Source of the DNA: Plectosphaerella cucumerina
Taxonomy: Eukaryota > Ascomycota > Sordariomycetes > Glomerellales > Plectosphaerellaceae
Length of the DNA stretch: 64,000 nucleotides
Assembly: GCA_020746995.1 (NCBI GenBank)
Contig: JAGPXD010000006.1
Location: 2,542,001-2,606,000, forward strand
Reading direction: 5' to 3'
A program made the translations under genes and the position numbers. Shown piece after piece: positions 10,445-21,437 of this stretch. The notes under the pieces were generated by a model. It was not told the origin of the DNA and made no database searches. It was given only the letters and a program-made list of their open reading frames with translations. The stretch's first letter is position 1. Each line of letters starts with the position of its first letter.

Positions 10445-11547
10445 TCAAGCCTTGGGGTGAGTCGAGGGAGAAGTAGGGGTGTTGGCGATGGCTGCATTGT
10501 ACATCTGGGATGACTGCTGGAGGCTGTCAAAGTACGACTTGTAGCTCGGCTTGACGGTATCGGTGAGCTTACCGCAGAGCGTCTGGCTCTGCTCCACCAC
10601 GTCAACAATGTTCCAAATTTTCAGGAAAATGTCCACGACCGAAATAACGATGACGATGCCGGCAGCGAATTTTCCCATGGCGTCCATGGCGTCGAAAGCG
10701 TTCGGCTCCGTTTCCTCAATCTCCCAGGTGTCGCGGGTCTCCTCGGGGTCGAGGTTCTCGGCGGCCTCTCTGATGTTTTCCCTGGCAACGTTCAACTTTG
10801 AGACCATGACCCAAACCGAGAGAGCCTGGGCGAGCTTCATCAGAGTGACTGGCAGACCCAGGCCGCCGATGACCACCAGGCACTTCTGGGCATCAGCAGT
10901 GGTCTTGGCACTGAGGTTCAGCTCATCCAGGGCGGCGTAAACCTGGGAGATCTCGGAGGCGTTGAAGAGCTGTGTGGCCGAGTCGGTCCATGTCCTGAAT
11001 CCAGCGATACCAAATGTCTGCTTGTCCGCGCTGTGACGTTGCACTTGGGCCATGAACTGCATGAGGTAGCCGCGGCACTCCTTTGTGTCGACGCCGACGG
11101 GCGCGTTCGCCACGATCAAGTCGTTGTTCGCCTTGTATTTCTGGATGTAGGCGTTGACCTGAGGGCTGATCTTGGCCGCGATGTCGTCATCGATGGTTCC
11201 GAACTTCTTGTTCAGGTCGGCTGCTTTGGAAGAGATGAGTTTTCCGTCAGCCCACGCGGCAGCCTCGAGTGCAAAGAAGGCACCAAGACGAAGCCGAAGG
11301 TCCAGATGGAAGCTATCGCGGCGGCGTCCGCGGCCATCTCGAGTGCGTCTTCGGCAATGTTAAGGTTTCGAACCTTGGTTGCTTCGCTGATAAGGTCGGC
11401 GAATTCGGACTCAACGGCGGCGTCCGCATTGAAGGTTCCAAGGTTGACGAACATCTCCTGCTCGGTAATCAACGAGGTGATCTCGGCGTCGGACGCTCCA
11501 TCCCAAGTCATAATGTAGTTAAGGTAGGTTATCAGTACGGCACTCAT
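10445..11547 (-). pseudogene. Helical protein resembling alpha-pore-forming (Hbl/ClyA-like) proteins, interrupted by a frameshift
   Basis: The reading begins at ATG 11547 and runs through an acidic, helix-rich N-terminal segment to about 11280. There the frame changes by one base, and coding continues in another frame to the stop at 10445. Both sides have matching composition and the joined product would be about 365 residues, so they look like one gene. No intron with a usable donor gives the required phase. The second half contains a hydrophobic segment around 10860 (CLVVIGGLGLPVTLMKLAQ), a second around 10640 (FAAGIVIVISVVDIFLKIW) and long amphipathic helices. This layout recalls the bacterial Hbl/ClyA fold also found in some fungi. 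Family placement is from general resemblance, not a search. The break may be real decay or an assembly error. Confidence 0.55.
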
Positions 11548-12712
11548 TTTGGAGGCTGTTTTGTCGACGGCAAGAAGGGAACAAAGGGGATGTGGGGTGT
11601 CGGTGGTTGGTCTCTGTTGATGAGAACGATATTGGATAAGGATGTTGAAGAAGAGAGCGGGGGATTTGCCCTTTTTATTGACCATGTCTGAGAACTTGGT
11701 CAAGCTTGTGCTTGCCATATTGATGCAGATCCAAACCTTCGCATCGCGAGATCACCGCCTGCTGCTGTGGCAATCTATTGACTTCCATGCTGTTTCCGGC
11801 AACCTCGCTAAGTCTCGGTTGCGAGACCTGGAGTTCCAGAAGGGCTTCCCGCTCTCGGCAGGCACCATTGCAGACAACGTGGCGGCAGTCCACGTGCAGG
11901 CTGTCTTGACCAGAGCGGGGGAAGCCGTCTTCCATTCGCGTCTCGCCTGACCGTCCGCATGCCATGGCGGAAATGAACAAAGTCCCTTGCAAGAAACGCT
12001 TGCAACTTTTGTTGAGAGACATTTTCAGATCTCTGCATGACCCGATGCCCCATTTGTGGTCTGGCCAACATGGGCACAGCAAGCAGCACTCTGCAAAGCG
12101 CAAGGTCTCTGTTGACCCAATCGCAGCTAGGAAAGCGGGGGAGAAAAATGAAGAAGACAGGAGACAGGAGATTAGGACGGATCACAGAGCCTCATCTGTC
12201 ATGATAGCAACATAGTCCACTAAGCGTCGTGATGTCTGTCGTAAATATGACCGACTCTCGTCAAGCTGGGAGGCTCCAGGAACGAGTCTTGGCATCTCCC
12301 AACAGAATTATTCACCACGAGTCCAGAGAGCATGTTTCCCAAACAACAAGCCTCATAGCTACGCATATTCAACTCGGAGGCTCGGTCTGAACCCTGAATC
12401 TATCATAACTCATCTGCGTTGATACTTAGTACTCAAGGGAGTCTCAAACATCGGCCACACTGTCTCGCAAAGACCCTTCAGCTCGCCACGTCGCGGCCAT
12501 GCAGCAGAGGGCCCGAGCCCGGGCCGTTCCAGACGTGCAGTCCAGCCCGCCACCGAGGGGCCGGGCCGTTCCAGGGGCTACGGAGTGGCGCAGTCACTGC
12601 CTGATCGTGCCAGGTGCCGCTCAGAAGACGGACATGTCCTACGGCCAGCGCCCACGAATTCTGGCGTCTTCATTCTCTCCAAGTACCGTCACGGTGCGCC
12701 TGGTTCTTCGCC
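11548..12712. other. Divergent intergenic region between the helical gene and the NLR
   Basis: About 1.16 kb serving as upstream sequence for both flanking genes, which point away from each other. A 14-base direct repeat (CCGGGCCGTTCCAG) occurs twice near 12515-12575. No gene recognised. Confidence 0.5.
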
Positions 12713-15700
12713 ATGGCTCAAACTACGCGTCCCACCACTCGCAGCGACTTTGAAATCGCCATTATCTGCGCCCTTACTCTCGAAGCCGATGCTGTCGTCG
12801 CTCTCTTCGATCGCTACTGGGATGACGAGGAAGAGAGGGGTGATGACCCCCCCTACGACAAGGCTCTCGGCGACGCCAACGCCTATACCGCCGGTCGCAT
12901 CGGTCGCCACAACGTCGTCGTCGCTCACCTGCCCCGCGATGGCAAGGTCCGCGCCGCCAATGCTGCCAGCTACTGCCGCATGAGCTGGCCAGCCATCAAG
13001 CTTGCTCTCGTTGTTGGCATCTGTGGCGCCGTGCCTTTCACTGCCGATGGCAAGGAAATCATTCTGGGCGACGTCATCATCAGCGAGGCCGTCGTGCAGT
13101 ACGATCTAGGCAGGCAGAATGACGACGAGTTTGTCCGCAAAACAGACTTACTGGACTCCTTGCCCAGGCCCAGCGAGGAGATCCTGGGTTTCCTGGCAAA
13201 GTTGAAGACTTTCCGAGACAAGACACGGCTTGAGGCCAAGATGGAGGCTCACATGGCCCAGCTCAAGGAGAACCCCGGCCTGGAGGCAGACTATCCGGGT
13301 GTCAAGGAGGATACGCTGTTTGTCGCCAATCACGACCATCCCGACGGAAAAATCTGTGAGCATGCCAATTGCAAAGAAAAGCCCATCGAGCGGCGTCGCC
13401 TTGCAAATGTCGACCCAAAGTCAGTCATCCACTTTGGACGCATCGCCTCCGGGGACACGGTGATGAAATCGGCCGAGAAACGCGACTCCATCGCCAAGAA
13501 GGAGGAAGGCGTCATTGCATTCGAGATGGAGAGCGCCGGCGTGTGGGGTGTTTTCCCCTGTGTCGTGATCAAGGGGGTCTGCGACTATGCCGACAGCCAC
13601 AAGCTGAAGAACTGGCAGCGCTACGCGGCGGCTACGGCTGCGTCCTGCACGAAGGCATTCTTGGAGCATTGGGTGCCTTCGGCGCACGCCGGCAGCAGCG
13701 TATCCGACGGGCGTCAGGACCAACAGGCGGGCGGGATTAGGAGCAAAGCAGCGTCACGTAAGTGCCGTCCGCCCGCCGAGAATACATCGTGGAACTGACG
13801 AAGTAGGGACGCCACAACGATATCTCCCACTTCTTGAGAACAGAAACTTTGTTGGACGTGCTGCCTTCATGGACGTGCTGAGGGCAAAGCTCTTCAGCGA
13901 CGACAACCGAGCGCCCCATCGCTTCGCCATCATGGGGCTCGGCGGTGTCGGCAAGACCCAGGTCGCCAACAATATCGCAAACTGGACCGTACGAAACAAG
14001 CCGGACTGGCATGTCTTCTGGCTGCCTGCGCTCAGCATGGCCACTTTCGAGCAGGCGTGCCGGTACATTGCCCGGCTGTTGGGGCTCAAGGAGGCGGAGC
14101 AGACAGATGCGAAGGAGCTGTTAAGGTGCTACCTCGACTCGGATCGTTCAGGACCATGGCTCCTCATCATCGACAACGCCGACGACGAGGAAGTGGTTGA
14201 GGGCAACAAGGAAGGCGGCAAAAAAGGCATTCGCGACTTTCTTCCCCGCGCTGGCAAGGGTCGTATTTTGTTCACTACTCGAACTTCGCAAATCGCAACC
14301 CGCCTGGCCCAGCGCGAAGTGCTCATTCTCGAGGAGATGGACGCAGACGAGGCCAGGGACCTTCTGGTTCAGTCCCTTCGGGACGAGTCTCTGCTGACGG
14401 ACGAAAAAGGTGTTACAGAACTCCTCGATATCCTGACGTACCTACCTCTGGCCATTTCCCAGGCCGCCGCGTATTTGAACGAAAACATGGCCACCGTGGC
14501 CGAGTACATCCGTCTTTTGCAGAACACCGAGCGCGACATGGTAGAGCTGCTAGAGACGGAGTTCTTGGACGACACGCGGTACCATGGGACGCACAACGCC
14601 GTGGCCCGGACGTGGGTCGTGTCCTTTGAGCAGATTCGAAAGAACCCAGACGCCTCCAAGCTGCTCGGATTCATCTCGCATGTTGAGCCCAAGGCGATAT
14701 CGCGGTCCATGCTGCCTCCAGCTGGGTCCGAACAGAGGATGACGCGAGCGATCGGCATCCTCTGTGGCTATTTGTTCCTGAGCAGGCGGGAGGGCGAGCT
14801 GGTGTTCGACATGCATCGGCTGGTGCATGTGGCTTCCAGAGCGTGGGAATCGACGCAGACGGATGCGGCGCAGCGGCGACGAGAAGCACTTGGGCATCTC
14901 CAGATGATCTTCTCGACAGATGAGTGGGAGGAGCGCGAGAGATGGCAGCCCTTACTGCCACACGTTCTCAAGGCGATCGATACCGAGAAAACGGGCAGTG
15001 ATGGTGGGCAAGAAGACAGGAACCTGGCTTACTGGGCCGGCAGGTGTCTATACTTTGAGGGTCAGACCCGAGAGGCAGTAAAGCTGCTGGAGCGAGTGGT
15101 GGAGGTCGATGAGGCGACACAGACCGAGATACACCCCAATCGGCTATCATCGCAGCATTATCTCGGAGTCGCTTACCGAGAGGACGGGAGGGAGCAAGAT
15201 GCTATTAACATGCTGGAAAGGGTAGTAGCAATACGGGAGAAAACTCTACCCGAGACACACCCTGATCGGCTAGCTTCGCAGCATCAACTCGCAGGCGCTT
15301 ACCGGGTGTACGGGCGGTCGCGAGATGCTATCGATCTGCTGGAGAAGGTAGTAGCGATAGAGGCGACAACTACACCCGAGACACACCCTGGTCGACTCGC
15401 GTCGCAGGGTCAACTCGCAGTCTTTTACTGGGCGGACGGACGGACGCAAGATGCTATTCACCTGCTGGAAAAGGTAGTAGCAGTACGGGAGATAACTCTG
15501 CCCGAGACACATCCTGATCGGCTGGCGTCGCAGCATGAACTTGCAGGCGCTTACAGGGCGGACGGGCGGACGCGAGATGCTATTCACCTGCTGGAGAAGG
15601 TGGTAGCGATCCGCGAGAAAGTACTAGCTGAGACATACCCTGATCGGCTGGCGTCGCAGAACGATCTTGCGCTCGCATATGACGAGGACGGACGGGTGCA

Positions 15701-15968
15701 AGATGCTATTCGCCTGCTGGAGGAGGTGGTAGCGATCTGCGAGATATCACAGCCCGAGACACACCGTCATCGGCTGGTGTCGCAGAAAAATCTGGCGGTC
15801 TTTTACTACAACCAAGGTCAGATCGAGAAGGCTGTCGAACTTCTTGGTTATGTAGTCTCCATCCATCGAAAGGTTCTGCGCGAAGGTCACCCTGGCCGAG
15901 TGGCTTCGGAGAGTCAGCTTGCCCTTTGGCAGGCTAGTAACGTCGAGGAGGGGCATGCTGCTGCCTGA
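12713..15968 (+). CDS. NLR: nucleoside-phosphorylase/NB-ARC/TPR protein
   Basis: Model: join(12713..13757,13807..15968), 1068 residues, with a 49-bp intron (GTAAGT, CTGAC branch, TAG). Residues 10 to about 340 form a nucleoside-phosphorylase-like domain (SDFEIAIICAL at the start, HFGRIASGDTV, then IAFEMESAGVW and VIKGVCDYADSHK). The linker RNFVGR leads to an NB-ARC ATPase with P-loop GLGGVGKT (Lys398) and Walker B LLIIDNADD (about 468-475). The C-terminal third is a run of about seven 42-residue TPR units (nucleotides 15055-15900). The architecture is a standard fungal NLR used in self/non-self recognition. All key ATPase residues are present, so the gene looks functional. The repeat units are near-identical in DNA, as in variable allorecognition NLRs. 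Cytosolic; the ligand is unknown. Confidence 0.93.
15055..15900 (+). repeat. Tandem 126-bp repeats encoding TPR units
   Basis: The landmark CACCCTGATCGGCT and its variants recurs at about 15130, 15256, 15382, 15508, 15634, 15760 and 15886, exactly every 126 bp (42 codons). Units in the middle differ at only a few bases, indicating recent duplication or concerted evolution. Confidence 0.9.
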
Positions 15969-16590
15969 ACTTGACCTTTCTTATGTGAGCTCATTTGCTT
16001 TTAACTGCGCCTGGTACTACCCGCTGCTAGATTTGAGGTCAGAAACTCGAGATGGCCATGGTCTCCCTTTTAGATCGCTCCCGAAAAGCCCATTTCCTCG
16101 TCACTGACTAGATCTGGACCTTCATATGGCTGTCTACCCAATGGAAGATGGCTGGGATACCGCGGCATCTATTGGCGGGTAGAAATCCTGGTCCCGCTTG
16201 ATGTTTTCGATGTTCTCCCCTGCGAGTGAGGACGTGGAGGTCGTTGAATGATGGGATCTACGCCAATGCCCAGGTCGACTGTCGATGCAACACCACAAGT
16301 TGGGATGTACAAATAGGAGCCTGCAGAGAAAGCTGGCGGGTAGGAGAAGGAGCGCCAATTAGGACCCTGGACAATCTTGGACGAGGCAACCTGCAATGTT
16401 TGACTGACGTCGCGTCGATTGTGCTCCGGCCAAGGTTACGTATAGCGCCACACTAGCCCGCACCGCCATCGTCCCTGCAGCGCTCAGCCACTGCTTCTCT
16501 ACGTCATTGTCCAACAACACTGCCTAGCTTCGACGATGGCTTGGCCAACTTCGTGCTCCCTCCTTGCAGATCCCGATCAAGCAAATCCCC
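15969..16590. other. Intergenic region downstream of the NLR
   Basis: About 620 bp with the NLR 3' end and upstream sequence of the short basic ORF. Nothing else recognised. Confidence 0.45.
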
Positions 16591-16597
16591 TATAATA
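16591..16597 (+). promoter_or_regulatory. TATA-like element
   Basis: TATAATA 186 bp upstream of the short basic ORF at 16777, followed by a C-rich leader. This is weak support that the short ORF is transcribed. Confidence 0.35.
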
Positions 16598-16776
16598 GGC
16601 AGCCCTCCTCTCGGCGACGTTTCTGACCCTCCCTCTTCCGGAATCATCTTTAAGCTTAAATCACCAAGACTACCACCCCCACAAAGTAAGCTCCATCGTC
16701 CAAGAACATCACCACCTCGAAGACACCGTCTAACGCCGAGGCCTTAGCTCCTTCTACCAAACTCCCAAGCACAACC

Positions 16777-16902
16777 ATGCCTTTCTTCTACTCCAAGCCC
16801 GTCGGAGGCCGTCGCTTCGGCACCAATATCACCGCCGACAGGCACGGTGTCCGCCGCGGACCCTGGCGCTTCCGCATCGGCCGCTTCAACTGCTTCCGAT
16901 AG
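16777..16902 (+). CDS. Short basic protein, 41 residues, unknown
   Basis: A 41-codon ORF opening MPFFYSKPVGGRRFG and ending GRFNCFR, rich in Arg, Gly and Phe. It sits behind a TATA-like element and a pyrimidine-rich leader, and uses C/G-ending codons like the real genes here. Small basic proteins starting MPFF occur in other ascomycetes, but I cannot assign a family. It could be a chance ORF or the first exon of a longer gene. Confidence 0.35.
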   Translation: MPFFYSKPVGGRRFGTNITADRHGVRRGPWRFRIGRFNCFR

Positions 16903-17840
16903 GGAAGACGCGTTCCCAGGCTGCGACGGAAGCACGAGGTCAGGGTGGCCTTGCATTAATGCGCTTGCGCACGCATGACGCGACTGTACAATGAGGAGGA
17001 AGTAATTTGGCAAATGGACGCCAGAAGACGAGACACGACAAACGATGAGACTGCGATCGCATGATGGTTTTTAGAGCATGGCGTTTGGCGGCACGACAGC
17101 AACACTGTCCCTACGGTACCTGGATTCGATATCAGAGCTGGACTCGTACATAGCTCAACATGACATGATACGTCACTTGCCTGCTCAGATCGTGTGTGAC
17201 ATCGTGCTTGTTGTTTCCGGGGCAGTGTGAGATGGTTGGGTACCCTCCGTCATCCAACGACTGTGTCATGCAGTGGAAGATCGTACCTCACGTTAGCGCT
17301 CGCCGATGATGTCGTAGAGCAAGATCCTGGCCACCCGTCATCTTAACCTAGACACGTCAGATCGGGCGATCCCTTCATCTCTCCTCCCCTCACATCCCTG
17401 GCAAACCACGTCATGTTGGGAATCCATCTATTCGCATGGCTGCATCATCTTCCAGGCCGGTACGCCGGGGGACAGCAATGGGCATTGGGGGGGTTGGGCC
17501 GGGGGTTTGTTCCAAGTGTGGGAAATGTCAAAACACCGCAATCGAATTTGATATCGACCATAACCACTCCGAGGGGGGCCCATAAGATCAAAAATCCCCA
17601 TGTGCCATGCCGTGCCTGTTTGTGTGTCAAAAACCAGACCAGACCAGGACGCGCTTTTTATTCCGTCGTCGCTCGTATCCGTGGTTTTCCCTTTCCCCCG
17701 GTCCCCGCGGCGCCGACCACCACGCACGGGCGGGTTCTCTTCTTTCTTCCCCCGCCTCGAGGGGTGTGGCGCCGCTCCGCCGCCTAGTCGTAAACAACCA
17801 ACCGCTCGCCGTGCATCGTCGTCTTCGGTGAGAGAGGCGT
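16903..17840. other. Intergenic region
   Basis: About 940 bp between the short ORF and the 3' end of the eL32 gene. Open frames on both strands near 17400-17860 have atypical composition and no domain. No RNA gene seen. Confidence 0.45.
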
Positions 17841-18559
17841 TTACACCTCGGTGGTGACGCGGGCCTTGGCGTTGGTGACCTTGACGCCGAGCTGCTTGGC
17901 GCGGGCGATGATGTCGATGCGCTTCCTGGAGGAGACGGCGTGGGCGATCCTGTGTGAGGGTTAGTCATCGGTGTGTCTAATGGTTGTCGGGGTTCTTGAA
18001 GCCTGCGGGGCGACGTACTCAGCGGCGAAGGTGCGGTTGTGCATGAGCAGGAGCTCGACGTCGTTGACGTTGTTGACCAGGAAGGCCTTGTGGCCGGAGG
18101 GCATCATGTACTTGGTCTTCTTGTTGGAACCGTAGCCGATCTGTAATATCGCGGGGCAATCAGCAAATCTTGCTCCCTCCCCCATCATCCTCGGCCCCGC
18201 GGGGGGTTTGAAAACTGTCGCAGAGATTTCGTCCCGCGGGCTGGGATCAGGTGTCGGTTGAACATACCGAGGGCATCGGGGCGGTGCCGCGGAAGCGCCT
18301 GCGGACACGGTTGTCGATACCCTTAGGCTTGCGCCATGACGGGTCGACGCGCATGAAGCGGTCAGACTGGTGACGCTTGAAGCGCTGCGTGCCTGTTCGA
18401 AGAAATCCGTCAACATCACTGTCCTCTGTCGCTCGTCGCGCCCTCCACTTCTCCAATTCGGTTCGTGTCGTCGGGAGTATCGCTGCGGGCGCCGCAGGTG
18501 TCGGGAGTCGAGTACGTACGCTTCTTGACGATGGGGACGTGCTTCTTGGCGGCAACCAT
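17841..18559 (-). CDS. rpl32: 60S ribosomal protein eL32
   Basis: Four-exon model: complement(join(17841..17949,18019..18140,18268..18392,18520..18559)), 131 residues, the family's usual length. The spliced protein starts MVAAKKHVPIVKKRT, continues with FKRHQSDRFMRVDPSWRKPKG and GYGSNKKTKYMMPSG, and ends KVTNAKARVTTEV, all hallmarks of eL32. Every splice site is GT-AG with GTATGT or GTACGT donors. It is a cytosolic large-subunit protein near the tunnel-exit side of the ribosome. Intron-rich ribosomal protein genes with a first intron very close to the start codon are normal in filamentous fungi. Confidence 0.97.
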
Positions 18560-19202
18560 CTTTGCGAGAGAAAAAATGTCAGCACGGGGGTGGTCGAGGA
18601 ATCGAGTCGGCGTCGAGATTGGGCTTCGAATCGTACCTTGACGGTATTTTTCCCTGTGGTGGTTAGAAGTTACTGATCGGAGGGTCGGAGGGTCGTCACG
18701 GCTTCTCGGGGGTGCAGTGAGTTCGATGCGGTTCGTGTGGGCGAGTGAAAAATTTAGCCCTAGCGGGTTGTGGTCACGTGTAGTGAATTTTCGGACTGCG
18801 GCTGGGACTCGGAAGTGGGTGGCGACCCCACTGTGTTGCATCGGACCCACCCTTCGGTGGCCCCTCGGTGAGGTGCCAAGATCTACAATTCGGGGCGACC
18901 TTTCGTCTGTGGTTGATTGAGGGGATGTGTCGCTGGTCCGTCTGGCACGCCGCTGACTCTACGTTCCTCTCACATTTGCAAAAGAGCATATTCAAACGCG
19001 CATCACCGTCAACATCTCAAACTGTCTTCGGAAATCAGAACTTATTCATATGTGAATGCAAGTTGCCTTCATCGCCATCCTCCTGCTCGCGCCATCTATG
19101 TGCCCCGACCGGGCTGTCATTACAGTCATCAATCAACATGACCAGAGCGGCCCGCCCCAACGCCTCGCTCGTCTAGGTAGTGTTGCCGTGCCCGAGGATC
19201 CC
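18560..19202. other. Promoter region of rpl32 and 3' end of the Hsp40 gene
   Basis: About 640 bp. It holds the rpl32 upstream region and, at the right, the Hsp40 3' flank. No additional gene recognised. Confidence 0.5.
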
Positions 19203-20679
19203 TCACTGCTGTTGGCATTGAGGGCCACCCGCTCCGGCGTCATCCTCATCCTCCCAGTCACCGCCGCCTTCGCCGTCCTGACCACCCATCTGCAGAGAAG
19301 TTAGTCTTTTGCGCGCCCATGTCGTTCGTGCAGGGTCAAGCATACCTCTTCCAGATCCGCGTCCGACTCGTACTCAACATCGTCGACCTCGGCCGCCTCG
19401 ATGGCCGGGGCCGGGGGCGGCAGCAGCTTGATCAGGGCCTCGTACTCCTTGTCGTCCGAGATCCAGTTGTTCTCCGGGAAGTCGACCCTGGTGATGAGGT
19501 ACAGGTCTCCCTTGGCGTCGCCGCGCTTCAGGGGCATGCCCTCGCCGGGGACCTTGATGACATCGCCAGGGCGGATGATCTTGCCCCGCGGCCTGTCCAT
19601 GTGAATGCCGCGGCCGTCCAGGTGGGTGAGGACCGTCCTGGAGAAGCCGGTGAGCGACTCGGCCAGGGTGATGGTCAGCTCGGCGGACAGGTCGTTGCCG
19701 ATGCGGGTGAACACGTCGTGGGGCTCCTCGGCCAGCTCGAAGACTATGTCGCCCGGCTGCTGGTCGGGGAACTGGTCCGCCTCGCCCTCCAGAGTGATTC
19801 TGTCGCCGCTCTTGGATCCGCGCGGGATGTAGATCTCCAGGACCTTCTTCTCCGACGTGGTCCGCTTGCCCTTGCACTTCTTGCAGCGGTCCTTCTCCTT
19901 GTAGAAGTTGCCGGAGCCGCTGCAGCGGTCGCAGGGTACAGAAGCCCTCCGGACCAGGCCGGGTCCGATCTGCTGGAACGCCTCGACGGCACCGGCGCCG
20001 TGGCACTTCTCGCACTGTTGGGGCTTGATGTTGGCCTTGGCGCCGCTGCCCTTGCAGGTGCCGCAAACGATCTGCTTGTCGGCAGAGAACTTTACGGTCT
20101 TACCCTTGTAGAGCTCCTCCAGGGTCACCTTGTACTCCTGCTCCTCGTTCGGGCCACGGCGAGGCCTGTTCTGGCCAGGACCTCCGGGTCCGCCGGGGCC
20201 TCCCATGCCGAAGCCGAACATCTGCGCCAGGATGTCGTTCATATCGACCTCCGGACCGCCGCCGCGGGAGGGGTCGAACGCGGCCATGCCATGGGTATCG
20301 TAGAGGTGGCGCTTCTCCTCATCCTTGAGGATCTCGTAGGCTTGCGATACGGCCTTGAACTTGGCCTCGGACTCTTCGCGGATGGCTTCGGGGACCTTGT
20401 CGGGGTGGTGCTGGAGGGCGGCCTGGAAAGAAGAGTCTGGTCAGCCATGGTATGGCGAGCACAAGGGCCTGTCGCGGCGTGGTTCACATACCTTGCGGTA
20501 GGCCTTCTTGATCTGATCCTGCGAGGCAGTCTTATCGATGCCGAGGAGTTCTGGATAAGCGTCAGCAAGGATCCACTGGTCGCTGTTGCCGTGCTGGCTG
20601 GTCAGCAAGCAGGTGAAGACGAACCGTAGAGATCAGTGTCTTCCGAACCCGCGGACGGGTTGAATCCGTGGCCGTCCAT
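19203..20679 (-). CDS. mas5: Type I Hsp40 co-chaperone (Ydj1/Mas5 family), prenylation motif
   Basis: Four-exon model: complement(join(19203..19289,19346..20422,20492..20550,20625..20679)), 425 residues. In order: a J domain with the HPD motif (QHHPDKVPEA), a Gly-rich stretch (about 85-110), a zinc-finger region with CGTCKGSG, CEKCHGAG, CDRCSGSG and CKKCKGKR, then the C-terminal substrate-binding domains. The last four residues are Cys-Gln-Gln-Gln, a CaaX-type box matching the farnesylated tail of yeast Ydj1, so the protein is probably tethered to ER and mitochondrial surfaces. The fourth zinc-finger repeat lacks its final Gly, as in some relatives. It stimulates Hsp70 ATPase for folding and mitochondrial import. 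All introns are 55-75 bp GT-AG. Confidence 0.96.
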
Positions 20680-21437
20680 GATGATGTGATGTGTGGTTTG
20701 GCAAGCCGTGAACGTCCAAACGGGGCGTCCTGCTTGTCGACGTAATAAGAAGGACTTGCTTGGGTCGCGAACCAGTGGAGCCTCCAGAAAATCTCTGGCA
20801 GTTTTGAACGTTGGCGGGGTTCCCCAGAGCTGGAGCCAAAAAGTCCAGGCGGTCGGTCGGTCGGATAACGATAAGCCTTAGGCGGGGTGTCCGCGTCGTC
20901 GCTTGGTCGCTTACTCCAGAAAGAACGGGAAGGAGCGACTTTTGGTTGCCTGCTCTTTGGACTTTGTTTCTGAGGTCGGAACACCTGGATTTAAAATAGT
21001 CGCGTCATGACACTCGGGCCTTCGAGATGTTGTGTTGGAACGCGGCCCTAGAAGTCCACGCAATTGTTTGAGGCAGCCTGGGTGCCTGCCTTGTCCAGGT
21101 CCCGTCTGCTGTACGGCAAGCTGAGTGACATGTGGATACCTGCCTTCAGAGCCGACAGGACTTGGGGGCTGCAAACAGAAACGTCCGTATTTTATTGAAA
21201 AGGCAGTCAAACACTCAGTTAGACGGAAGTCAATCTATCACATCAACCTCATACTGGAAGTGATCAAATTCCTGGTCCGTTGAGGGACATCGAGCACCAA
21301 GCTCGGGAGGCACGAGGAAAGTGAGCAGGGGTATCCGCGCCACCCGAACCGTGCAGGTGTGGCTAAACCCGTGTCTCCAAATTTCCATCTCTGTCCGCTT
21401 CGTCAGCTCACATTCCCATGCTCAACACGTCTCGACA
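20680..21437. other. Divergent promoter between the Hsp40 and mitochondrial GluRS genes
   Basis: About 760 bp. It contains a short CGGT tetranucleotide run near 20850 and scattered GAA/TTC triplets near 20920 that fall short of a clear heat-shock element. No gene recognised. Confidence 0.5.

Noticed and set aside
19319..20629. A 436-codon plus-strand open frame opposite the Hsp40 gene
   Set aside because: It is antisense to a clear chaperone, spans its introns, and is explained by GC-rich third codon positions.
20680..21000. Possible heat-shock element upstream of the Hsp40 gene
   Set aside because: GAA/TTC triplets are present but not in the required alternating five-base spacing.
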